Assembly: GCF_900095735.1 (NCBI RefSeq)
Contig: NZ_FNLO01000003.1
Span: forward strand, 1-64,000
Length of the DNA: 64,000 bases
Direction of reading: 5' to 3'
Source: Chitinasiproducens palmae
GTDB taxonomy: Bacteria; Pseudomonadota; Gammaproteobacteria; Burkholderiales; Burkholderiaceae
This document shows positions 51,323 to 64,000 of the stretch, piece by piece. The translations under genes and the position numbers were made by a program. The notes below the pieces were generated by a model. It saw nothing but the letters and a program-made list of their open reading frames with translations. It was not told the DNA's origin and made no database searches. The stretch's first letter is position 1; each line of letters begins with the position of its first letter.

Positions 51323-51663
51323 GCGACCGCCGCCGCAGCGCGGTTCCGCGCGGATGATGCCGGGACCGCGACGGCGCGTGCTTCCGGCCCGCCGCAGCGC
51401 GGTCCGGGACGGAACGCGAAGCGGAATCCCGGGCGGCGCCTCGGCTGGGATGCGGCGGGGCGGCCGGGGTGGCCGGATCCTGCCGTTCCGATTGCGGCGG
51501 AGGCAGCGCGGGTGGCTTGAAGCGCCCGATGGGCAGAGTGGTCCAGATAGTCAAGGCGGACCCGGCAGTCCGACTTGTCCGACTGGTCCGACTGATCCCG
51601 GTGGCCGGAACGGCTTGAGACAGCGGCACCGCGCCGGCGCGGCTGGGTCGGTCGGCGTGACCG

Positions 51664-51830
51664 GTGCAGTTGCAGTTGCAGTTGCAGTTGCAGTTGCAGT
51701 TGCAGTTGCAGTTGCAGTTGCGGTTGCAGTTGCGGTTGCAGTTGCGGTTGCAGTTGCGGTTGCAGTTGCGGTTGCAGTTGCAGTTGCAGTTGCAGTTGCG
51801 GTTGCGGTTGCGGTTACAGTTGCGGTTGCC
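51664..51830. repeat. Hexanucleotide repeat (GTTGCA/GTTGCG)n, about 27 units
   Basis: About 165 bp of the unit GTTGCR, with one GTTACA variant near the end. It begins with eight or more GTTGCA, then alternates GTTGCA and GTTGCG, then GTTGCA again and GTTGCG. It reads as Val-Ala, Leu-Gln or Asn-Cys repeats in different frames, but no real gene uses them. It lies in the 715-bp gap between convergent rluF-like and def genes. Confidence 0.97.
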
Positions 51831-51905
51831 AGACACTTGCGACGCCTGCCGCGCAAGCGGGAAGCGCCCTGCCCCGCAGTCTGGCCGGCCCGCCCCGGCG
51901 GCCGC

Positions 51906-52015
51906 GGATCGGTGATGTCGGATCGGTGATGTCGGATCGGTGATGTCGGATCGGTGGCGTCGGATCGGTGGCGTCGGATCGGTGGCGTCGGACCGGTGGT
52001 GTCGGACCGGTCGTG
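51906..52015. repeat. 14-bp tandem repeat GGATCGGTGATGTC, about 7.5 units
   Basis: Three copies of GGATCGGTGATGTC are followed by three of GGATCGGTGGCGTC, one of GGACCGGTGGTGTC and a partial. The array ends about 20 bp before the def stop codon. The stepwise variants show that blocks were duplicated after point changes. This is the second array in the same gap. Confidence 0.95.
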
Positions 52016-52037
52016 CGGACCGGGCAGTCCGCGGGCG

Positions 52038-56178
<4,141 letters not shown>

Positions 56179-56191
56179 GCAATCTCCTTGT

Positions 56192-59100
56192 TCAGGCGCC
56201 CTTGTCGGCGAAGCCGAGGGCAGCCTCCATATCCACGGCGACGATCCGCGACACGCCCTGCTCCTGCATGGTCACGCCGATCAGTTGCTCCGCCATCTCC
56301 ATCGCGATGCGATTGTGCGAGATGAACAGAAACTGCGTCTTCTCGGACATCGCCTTGACCAGCTCCGCGAAGCGGCCGGTGTTGGCGTCGTCGAGTGGCG
56401 CGTCGACCTCGTCGAGCAGGCAGAACGGCGCCGGGTTGAGCTGGAACATCGCGAACACCAGCGCGGTTGCAGTCAACGCCTTCTCGCCGCCCGAGAGCAG
56501 ATGGATCGTCGAATTCTTTTTACCAGGCGGCTGTGCCATCACTTGTACGCCGGCATCGAGGATCTCGTCGCCGGTCATGATCAGCCGCGCCTGCCCGCCA
56601 CCGAACAGGCGCGGGAACAGTTCACCAAAATGCCGATTGACCTCGTCGAACGTGCCTTGCAGCAATTCGCGGGTCTCCTGGTCGATCGTGCGGATCGCAT
56701 CCTCGAGCGTGGCGATCGCACGGTTCAGATCGTCGGACTGCGTGTCGAGGAAGGTCTTGCGCTCGCGCGCGGTCCGCAACTCGTCGAGCGCCGCCATATT
56801 GACCGCGCCGAGCCCCTGGATGGCCTGGTTGATCCGCGCGACTTCGCTCTGCAGCCAACCGGGCTTGAGATCCGGCGTCAAGCGGCTGGCCAGCGCATCG
56901 ACGTCGGCCTGGCTCGCCGCCAGTTGCTCGGCATACTGTTCGGCCGACAGGCGTGCGGCCTGCTCCTGCAACTGGCACTCGGTGATGCGCTCGCGCAGCG
57001 GCTGGAGCACGCGCTCGCCGGCCAGACGCGTCTCGTCGGCCTGCCGCAGTTGCTGCGTGAGCGCATCCAACTCGCGGCGAGCCGCGCCGAGGGTGGCCTC
57101 GCGTTCGGCGCGGCGACGCAGCGCATCCTGCAGGCCGTCGTCGGTCTGCTCGCCGGCCAGCCGCTCGGCCTCGGCGCGCGCATTTTCAAGATCGATCTCG
57201 ACCTGTTCCGACTGGGTCTCGCTCAAGGCCAGGCTGCGCCGCAGTTCGTCGCCCCGTTGCACCAGCTTGCGGGCTTCGAAGTCGGCCTCCTGGGCAAGGC
57301 GCTCGCGCTCGCGCAGGCTCGCTCTCGCCTGGTCCAGCGCGCTGGCCATCGCCTCGTAAGCCCGCTCGGCATCGGCGAGCGACGCCTGGCGCTCCGCCAG
57401 GACGGCCTCGTGTTCGTCGGCCAGCGCTTCGGCATCCAGTCCGATCGCGCGCTGCTCCTCCTCCCGCTCGGCCACTTCGGCCAGATCCGCATCGAGCTGC
57501 GTGCGGCGCTCGTTCGCGCGGCGCACCGCCTCGCTTGCGGCAAGCAGTTCGAGTTGCAGCGCGTGCGCGCGTCGCGCCGCTGCCTCGACCTCGCGGCGCG
57601 CGTCCGCCGCGGCCGCCGCCGCTTGCCGGAAGGCCTGTTCGGCCTGATCGGCGTCGCGACGCGTCTGTTCGGCGAGCAGGCGCTGCGCACGGCCTTCGCG
57701 TGCCAGTTCCGTGAGTTCCTGCTCGCGCGCCAGCATGCCCGCCTGCTCGCTGTCGGCCGCATGGAAGTGAATCGCGGTGCGGCTCAGCACGTGCCCGTCC
57801 GGCACGACCAGGCAGGCACCGGTCGGCAAGCGGTCGCGCAGCACCAGCGCGTCGGCCAGCGTGTCCGCGACATAGGTGTGGGCCAGCCAGTCGGCCAGCG
57901 CGGCGCGCACCGCGGGCACGTCGACGACGATGCGCGACATCGCCGGTTCCAGGCCGGCAGGGGTTTCGAGCGCAGGGGCGACTGCATGCGCGTCGAAGAG
58001 ATCGACGCGCGCCGGCGGCGCCGATAGTGCGGGCGTGCCACCGCCGCCGTCGACTGCGCCGTCGACTGCGCCGTCGACTGCGCCGTCGACTGCGCCATCG
58101 AGTCCGCCATCCAGTCGGCCATCCAGGGCGCAGAACTGCTCGAAGCGGGTCGTCTCGCGCGCGTTCAACCGCCCGCGCAGGACCGCCTCGATCGCCGTCT
58201 CCCAGCCGCTGGCAACCTTGATGCGCTGCCACAGCGGCTGTCCCGCCTCGACGTGAGCATCGAGCCAGGGCGCCAATGCATCCTGGCGTTGCAGATTGGC
58301 CTGTACGGCCTGCAACGCGGCGTGGCGCGCTTCGGTCTGCTGCGCGCGGGCGGCGGCATCGCGGGCCTGCCCGTCGAGCTCGCGCCATCGCCCCTCCCGT
58401 TCGGGCGTCAGCGCCTCTGCCTCCGCGAGGCGCTCACGGGCTTCCTCGGCCAGCGCGGCTGCTTCCTCGTGATCGGCCTTCAGTCCGTCCAACCCGCTCT
58501 CGTCGGACGCGGGCAGTTGCGTGCGTTCGGCCTCCAGACGCAGCCGCCGCTGGCCAAGCTGCTCCAGCTGGACGGTCGCGTTGCGGCCCGCGGCGGCAGC
58601 CAGCCTGGCTTCCTGCTCGACGCCCGCGATGCTGGCGCGAAGTTCGGTCAGCGCACGCTGCGCGTCGCGCGCCCGCGCTTCGCTCTCGGGCAGCGCCTCG
58701 CTCGCGATCGCCGCCTCTTCCTGCGCAATCGCCCGCTTCTCCTCGGCGATCTCGCCTTCCTCGGCCAAGCTGTCGAGCTGGGTCTGCGCCTCCCGGCTCT
58801 GCTGACGCCACCGTTCGCCCTGCGCGTTCAGCGCGGCGATCTGCGCGACGAGACGCTCGCGCGACTCCAGCGCGAAGCGTTTCTCGGCCTCCAGCCGCGC
58901 CACTTCGGCGTTCACCTCGTAGAGGGCGGCCTGTTCCGTCTGCAGGCTGTCGCTGCCCGCATAATGCGCGGCGCGCAACCCTTCCAGGTCGGCTTCGACA
59001 CGCCGCAGCTCGCCGGTGCGGGCGTCGAGCTGGGCCACTGCCTCGTCACGCGCCTGCCGGTGACGGGTCTCGTTGGCACGCGCTTCATTGCGGCGGATCA

Positions 59101-59800
59101 GCCAGAGCAGACGCTGCTTCTCCTCGCCCTCGTCGCGCAGCGCGGTGAAGCGCTCGGCCACCTCGGCCTGGCCTTCCAGCTTCTGCAACTGGCTGTCGAG
59201 TTCGCGCAGGATGTCCTCGATGCGCACGAGGTTCTCGCGCGTATCGTTCAGGCGGTTTTCAGTCTCGCGCCGGCGCTCCTTGTACTTCGACACGCCCGCT
59301 GCCTCCTCGAGGAAGACACGCAGGTCCTCGGGCTTGGCCTCGAGGATGCGCGCGATCATGCCCTGGCCGATGATCGCGTACGCGCGCGGTCCAAGCCCGG
59401 TGCCGAGGAAGATGTCCTGAATGTCGCGGCGGCGGGCCGGAAGATTGTTGATGTAGTAGCTGGAGGTGCCGTCGCGCGTGAGCACGCGCTTGACCGCGAT
59501 CTCGTCGTAGGCGCCCCACTGGCCGCCGGCACGCTTGAGCGTGTTGTCGAACACCAGCTCGACGCTGGCGCGGCTGCCGGGCTTGCGGTTCGTCGAGCCG
59601 TTGAAGATCACGTCCTGCATCGACTCGCCGCGCAGTTCCGACGCGCGCGATTCACCGAGCACCCAGCGCACGGCGTCGATGATGTTGGACTTGCCGCAAC
59701 CGTTCGGGCCGACCACGCCGACGCGCTGACCGGGCACCTGGAAATGCGTCGGATCGACGAAGGACTTGAAACCGGCGAGTTTGATCGAAGTGAGACGCAA
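56192..59800 (-). CDS. smc: Chromosome condensation protein SMC, with hinge repeat
   Basis: SMC forms the core of the condensin complex. The protein has Walker A GPNGCGKSNIID (about 31-42), a first coiled coil, a hinge (about 500-690), a second coiled coil, the ABC signature LLSGGEKALTATALVFAMFQ (about 1103) and Walker B FCLLDEVDAPLDDANTGRF. The start is a TTG at 59800 (then RLTSIKLAGFKSF), and no ATG fits. The total is 1202 residues, slightly long. A GAVD repeat lies at about residues 561-584 in the hinge. Confidence 0.95.
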   Translation of the reverse strand: MRLTSIKLAGFKSFVDPTHFQVPGQRVGVVGPNGCGKSNIIDAVRWVLGESRASELRGESMQDVIFNGSTNRKPGSRASVELVFDNTLKRAGGQWGAYDEIAVKRVLTRDGTSSYYINNLPARRRDIQDIFLGTGLGPRAYAIIGQGMIARILEAKPEDLRVFLEEAAGVSKYKERRRETENRLNDTRENLVRIEDILRELDSQLQKLEGQAEVAERFTALRDEGEEKQRLLWLIRRNEARANETRHRQARDEAVAQLDARTGELRRVEADLEGLRAAHYAGSDSLQTEQAALYEVNAEVARLEAEKRFALESRERLVAQIAALNAQGERWRQQSREAQTQLDSLAEEGEIAEEKRAIAQEEAAIASEALPESEARARDAQRALTELRASIAGVEQEARLAAAAGRNATVQLEQLGQRRLRLEAERTQLPASDESGLDGLKADHEEAAALAEEARERLAEAEALTPEREGRWRELDGQARDAAARAQQTEARHAALQAVQANLQRQDALAPWLDAHVEAGQPLWQRIKVASGWETAIEAVLRGRLNARETTRFEQFCALDGRLDGGLDGAVDGAVDGAVDGAVDGGGGTPALSAPPARVDLFDAHAVAPALETPAGLEPAMSRIVVDVPAVRAALADWLAHTYVADTLADALVLRDRLPTGACLVVPDGHVLSRTAIHFHAADSEQAGMLAREQELTELAREGRAQRLLAEQTRRDADQAEQAFRQAAAAAADARREVEAAARRAHALQLELLAASEAVRRANERRTQLDADLAEVAEREEEQRAIGLDAEALADEHEAVLAERQASLADAERAYEAMASALDQARASLRERERLAQEADFEARKLVQRGDELRRSLALSETQSEQVEIDLENARAEAERLAGEQTDDGLQDALRRRAEREATLGAARRELDALTQQLRQADETRLAGERVLQPLRERITECQLQEQAARLSAEQYAEQLAASQADVDALASRLTPDLKPGWLQSEVARINQAIQGLGAVNMAALDELRTARERKTFLDTQSDDLNRAIATLEDAIRTIDQETRELLQGTFDEVNRHFGELFPRLFGGGQARLIMTGDEILDAGVQVMAQPPGKKNSTIHLLSGGEKALTATALVFAMFQLNPAPFCLLDEVDAPLDDANTGRFAELVKAMSEKTQFLFISHNRIAMEMAEQLIGVTMQEQGVSRIVAVDMEAALGFADKGA
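58049..58120. repeat. In-frame 12-bp tandem repeat in the SMC hinge
   Basis: Four exact 12-bp units GTCGACTGCGCC (58049-58096) are followed by two diverged units. On the minus strand they encode (GAVD)4 preceded by GRLDGGLD. Each unit keeps the frame. The stretch lies in the hinge between RFEQFCALD and GGGGTPALS. Confidence 0.93.
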
Positions 59801-60001
59801 GGCTGTTTCGCTTTCTGGGGCCGGCCGGGTCGCGAGGGATACGACGGGGCGTGTCAAAACGGCCCTGTTGGAATCGCGATCATCATACCATCGGGGACGG
59901 TCGATCAAGCCCGCCGAACGGCATGCCGCATCAGCATGACGTCGCCGGCGACGGTACGTCCGTGGCCCGGTGCACGGCTGCGCCCACTGGCTGACACGCG
60001 C

Positions 60002-60109
60002 CGCCGCACCTGCCGCCGCACCTGCCGCCGTGTCTGTCGTCCTGCCTGTCGCCGCACCAGCTGCTGCGTCTGTTGCCGTGTCTGTCGCCGTGTCTGTCGC
60101 CGGCCCCGT
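60002..60109. repeat. Degenerate 12-bp tandem repeat upstream of smc
   Basis: About nine 12-bp units related to CGCCGTGTCTGT or CGCCGCACCTGC lie contiguously in the 869-bp divergent region between smc and dapC. Copies differ by 2-5 bases, so this array is older than the exact arrays elsewhere. Confidence 0.8.
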
Positions 60110-60544
60110 CGCCAGACCTCGCCGTCGCGGGCGCGCGGCCGCCGCACCGCGTACCCTGCAACGCACGCGCACGCCACCCGCATCCGCCGCAGGCCACCTC
60201 GGCGCACGGCGCTCCGCTATACTGGCCGCGCATCGGCACTTGCCTGTCAGCTGCCTGTCGACTGTCTGTCGGAACAGCCCGAGAAGGTTGCTCGCCAGGC
60301 CGTCGAGCCGCGGCGTCAGGCCATGCGCAAGCCCGCCGGGCTGCGGTTGCTCGGCGCGCCAGCCCCGCCAGCGATCGCGGGCAGGCGAGGCCGGCGGCCG
60401 CGAACCGGCACGCCGTTCGGTCCGCGCCCGAAGAAGGCCACCCCCTCCGGGGCGTCTCGATGGCCGCAGTGCCTGCGACGCTTCACGGGTCCTTGCCGCG
60501 CGTGTCCTTGCCCGCATGCCGGCCACCGGTCGGCGCGGGACGAG

Positions 60545-60604
60545 GACCGAGCTGCCTGCTTCGCGACCGAGCTGCCTGCTTCGCGACCGAGCTGACTGCT
60601 TCAC
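60545..60604. repeat. 20-bp triplicate repeat upstream of dapC
   Basis: Three contiguous copies of GACCGAGCTGCCTGCTTCGC (the third with two changes) end about 65 bp before the dapC start. A TATACT box is visible at 60218-60223, but its distance makes assignment uncertain. No gene is supported between 59801 and 60669. Confidence 0.9.
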
Positions 60605-60669
60605 GCATCGCTGCCTTGCCGCTGCCGCGCTTCCGTCCACCCCTTCTTGTCAACGCCCGTCCTGCCGCC

Positions 60670-61875
60670 GTGAATCCGCTCCTCGATACCCTGCAACCCT
60701 ACCCGTTCGAAAAGCTGCGCGCCCTCTTCGAGGGCGTCGAGCCGCCGGCCGGCAAGCCGGCGATCAGCTTCGGAATCGGCGAGCCGAAACACGCCACGCC
60801 GCAGTTGATCAAGGATGCCTTGGTCGGTGCGCTCGACGGCCTGGCCAGCTACCCGGCCACGGCGGGTTCGCCGGCGCTGCGGCAGGCCATCGCCGGTTGG
60901 TTGCAACGGCGCTATTCGCTGGACGCGCTCGACTGGCGCAGCCAGGTGCTGCCCGCCGCCGGCACGCGCGAGGCGCTGTTCGCGATCGCGCAAACCGTCG
61001 TCGACTCGCGCAGCGTCGACCGTCCAGTGGTGGTCTGCCCGAACCCGTTCTACCAAATCTACGAGGGCGCGGCGCTGCTTGCCGGTGCCCAGCCGTACTA
61101 CGCGAACAGTGTGCCGGCCCGCAATTTCGCCTGCGACTACGCTGCGATTCCGCCGGAGGTGTGGGCGCGCACCCAGCTCGTCTATGTCTGCTCGCCGGGC
61201 AATCCGACCGGCGCAACCGTGTCGCTCGAAGACTGGCAACGGCTGTTCGACCTCTCGGACCGTCACCGCTTCGTGATCGCGTCCGACGAGTGCTACTCGG
61301 AGATCTACTTCGACGAGGCCACGCCGCCGCTGGGCGCGCTGGAGGCCGCGCAACGGCTCGGCCGCGATTGCACGCGGCTGCTGGTGTTCTCGAGCCTGTC
61401 GAAACGGTCCAATGTGCCCGGCATGCGCTCCGGCTTCATCGCCGGCGATGCCGCGGTGCTTGCCAGGTTCCTGCTCTATCGTACCTATCACGGGTCGGCG
61501 CTGAGCCCGGTGGTGCAGGCGGCCAGTATCGCGGCCTGGGGCGACGAGGCGCACGTCCTCGACAACCGGCGGCAATACGCGGAGAAATTTGCGCGCGTGC
61601 AGCCGCTGCTTGCCGAGGTGCTGGACGTGGCGATGCCGGACGCGGGTTTCTATCTGTGGGCGAAGGTCGGGCGCACCGGCCTGGACGACGCGACGTTCGC
61701 GCAACGACTCTACGCGTCCGAACACGTCACCGTATTGCCGGGCAGTTTTCTTGCCCGCGAGCAGGACGGTCTGAACCCGGGCGCCGGCTATGTGCGCATC
61801 GCACTGGTGGCCGGGCTCGACGAATGCCTGGAAGGCGCGCAGCGCATCGCCGCGTTCTGCCGCGGTCTGCGCTGA
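60670..61875 (+). CDS. dapC: Succinyldiaminopimelate transaminase
   Basis: DapC makes N-succinyl-LL-diaminopimelate by transamination with glutamate. The 401-residue PLP enzyme of aminotransferase class I has SFGIGEPKHATPQLIKDAL, CSPGNPTGATVS, ASDECYSEIYFDE and the PLP-binding lysine in SSLSKRSNVPGMRSGF. The start is a GTG at 60670 (then NPLLDTLQPYPFEKL). The long open frame upstream is non-conserved. dapD follows. Confidence 0.95.
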   Translation: MNPLLDTLQPYPFEKLRALFEGVEPPAGKPAISFGIGEPKHATPQLIKDALVGALDGLASYPATAGSPALRQAIAGWLQRRYSLDALDWRSQVLPAAGTREALFAIAQTVVDSRSVDRPVVVCPNPFYQIYEGAALLAGAQPYYANSVPARNFACDYAAIPPEVWARTQLVYVCSPGNPTGATVSLEDWQRLFDLSDRHRFVIASDECYSEIYFDEATPPLGALEAAQRLGRDCTRLLVFSSLSKRSNVPGMRSGFIAGDAAVLARFLLYRTYHGSALSPVVQAASIAAWGDEAHVLDNRRQYAEKFARVQPLLAEVLDVAMPDAGFYLWAKVGRTGLDDATFAQRLYASEHVTVLPGSFLAREQDGLNPGAGYVRIALVAGLDECLEGAQRIAAFCRGLR

Positions 61876-61894
61876 GCGGGCCCCGCCAAGCCGT

Positions 61895-61900
61895 TATAAT
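61895..61900 (+). promoter_or_regulatory. Candidate -10 box upstream of dapD
   Basis: CCGTTATAATCGG contains a consensus TATAAT in the 225-bp gap between dapC and dapD. The -35 region at 17 bp is weak. A leader of about 190 nt would follow before the dapD ATG at 62101. The leader is rich in short near-repeats of CGGTTGCGAT-like sequence. Confidence 0.45.
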
Positions 61901-62100
61901 CGGCGGTTTGAATCGGCAGCCGAGATCGACGGTTGCGATCGACAGTCGAAAACGTCGGTCGAGAGCGTCGGTTGCGCGAGCGCCGGCCGTCGCGGCCGTC
62001 GCCTCTGCCTGACCTCGCCGGCGTCCGGCTCCCGGCCGGGCCGGCACGATTCCCTAACATCGACTCCCACGACTTTCGCGGCTTCCGCGACCTGCGCACC

Positions 62101-62936
62101 ATGACCCAGCAATCCGCACAGCAACTCGAAACGATCATCGACCAGGCCTGGGAAGGCCGCGCCGCCCTCTCGCCCAGTTCGGCCGGCGCCGAGGTCCGCG
62201 AGGCGGTCGAGGCCGCCATCGCCGGCTTGGACGCCGGCACGCTGCGCGTGGCCGAGAAGCGCGACGGCGGCTGGCAGGTCAATCAGTGGTTGAAGAAGGC
62301 GGTGCTGCTGTCGTTCCGGCTGGCCGACAACGTGCCGATGGCGGCCGGCGGCTTCACGCAGTTCTACGACAAGGTACCGAGCAAGTTCGCCGACTACACG
62401 CCCGAAGCGTTCGCGGCCGGCGGCTTCCGCGTCGTGCCGCCGGCGCTGGCCCGCCGTGGCGCGTTCATCGCGCGCAATGTCGTACTGATGCCGTCGTACG
62501 TGAACATCGGCGCGTATGTCGACGAAGGCACGATGGTCGATACGTGGGCGACGGTCGGCAGCTGCGCGCAGATCGGCAAGAACGTGCACCTGTCCGGCGG
62601 CGTCGGTATCGGCGGCGTGCTCGAACCGCTGCAGGCCAACCCGGTGATCATCGAGGACAACTGCTTCATCGGCGCGCGCTCGGAGATCGTCGAAGGCGTA
62701 ATCGTGGAAGAGAACTCGGTCATCTCGATGGGCGTGTTCATCGGCCAGAGCACGAAGATCTACGACCGCGAGACCGGCGAAGTGACGTACGGCCGCGTGC
62801 CGGCCGGCTCGGTGGTCGTGCCGGGCAATTTGCCGTCGAAGGACGGCAGCTACAGTCTGTACGCCGCGGTGATCGTCAAGAAGGTCGACGCCAAGACGCG
62901 CGCCAAGACCGCCATCAACGACCTGCTGCGGGGCGA

Positions 62937-62940
<4 letters not shown>
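62101..62940 (+). CDS. dapD: Tetrahydrodipicolinate N-succinyltransferase
   Basis: DapD succinylates tetrahydrodipicolinate in lysine and diaminopimelate synthesis. The 279-residue protein has the N-terminal helical domain ([18 protein letters not shown]) and a left-handed beta helix (about 105-250) with [20 protein letters not shown] and [23 protein letters not shown] at 62101 fits the family. It overlaps the next gene (ATGATG over its stop). Confidence 0.97.

Positions 62941-64000
<1,060 letters not shown>

Noticed and set aside
51664-51830. Possible Val-Ala, Leu-Gln or Asn-Cys repeat protein encoded by the hexamer array
   Set aside because: All frames stay open only because the repeat lacks stops. 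There is no conserved flank, ribosome site or codon bias supporting translation.
58253-60595. Plus-strand frame opposite smc and into the upstream gap
   Set aside because: Antisense shadow of smc that continues through tandem repeats. No domain is visible.

Overview
The window is high-GC chromosomal DNA from a betaproteobacterium, most likely a member of the Burkholderiaceae (Burkholderia sensu lato). The evidence is the gene order: guaB-guaA; ratA-smpB; dctA-dctB-dctD; ppsA/ppsR; rpsB-tsf-pyrH-frr-uppS-cdsA-dxr-rseP-bamA-skp-lpxD-fabZ-lpxA-lpxB-rnhB; map-glnD; smc-zipA-ligA-def; dapC-dapD-dapE. I cannot fix the genus from sequence alone. No rRNA or tRNA gene and no CRISPR array was seen.

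Layout. (1) 1-5669 is the end of a genomic island. It is visibly less GC-rich than the rest and carries an IS3-family element that cuts off hsdS, a type I methyltransferase (hsdM), a serine recombinase and a decayed P4-type integrase. The integrase lies just past the 3' end of guaA, which is the probable attachment site. (2) 5670-9859 is the purine unit guaB - unknown membrane protein - guaA, with a perfect 14-bp hairpin just before guaA. (3) 10110-20110 carries a DMT permease, rnfH-ratA facing smpB, the C4-dicarboxylate system dctA/dctB/dctD, and a stomatin/NfeD pair. (4) 20314-24822 is ppsA diverging from ppsR across a perfect 15-bp inverted repeat. ppsR overlaps a DUF72 gene. (5) 24986-27761 is a small accessory patch with two VOC proteins, a tautomerase and a divergent LysR regulator. 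(6) 27989-44649 is one long minus-strand envelope and translation superoperon running from rpsB down to a SpoU methyltransferase. (7) 45446-51322 is map, glnD and an RluF-like pseudouridine synthase on the plus strand. (8) 52038-59800 is smc-zipA-ligA-def on the minus strand. (9) 60670-64000 is dapC-dapD-(Spx-like protein)-dapE on the plus strand, with dapE cut by the window edge.

How the genes work together. The core genes cover GTP synthesis, PEP synthesis with its regulatory kinase/phosphatase, C4-dicarboxylate uptake, lipid A and outer-membrane biogenesis, isoprenoid and phospholipid precursors, translation, nitrogen sensing, chromosome structure and division, and lysine/diaminopimelate synthesis.

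The most striking unexplained feature is a scatter of short direct tandem repeats. Those between genes have units of 6, 8, 10, 11, 12, 14 and 20 bp. Two lie inside genes with units divisible by three: 15 bp in the SpoU methyltransferase linker and 12 bp in the SMC hinge. With the long low-complexity extensions of DctB, the RluF-like enzyme, ZipA and RNase HII, this suggests a genome prone to slippage expansion. I found no convincing new defence or mobile system beyond the decayed island. The best new leads are the in-frame repeats, the ppsA/ppsR operator-like dyad and the hairpin before guaA.
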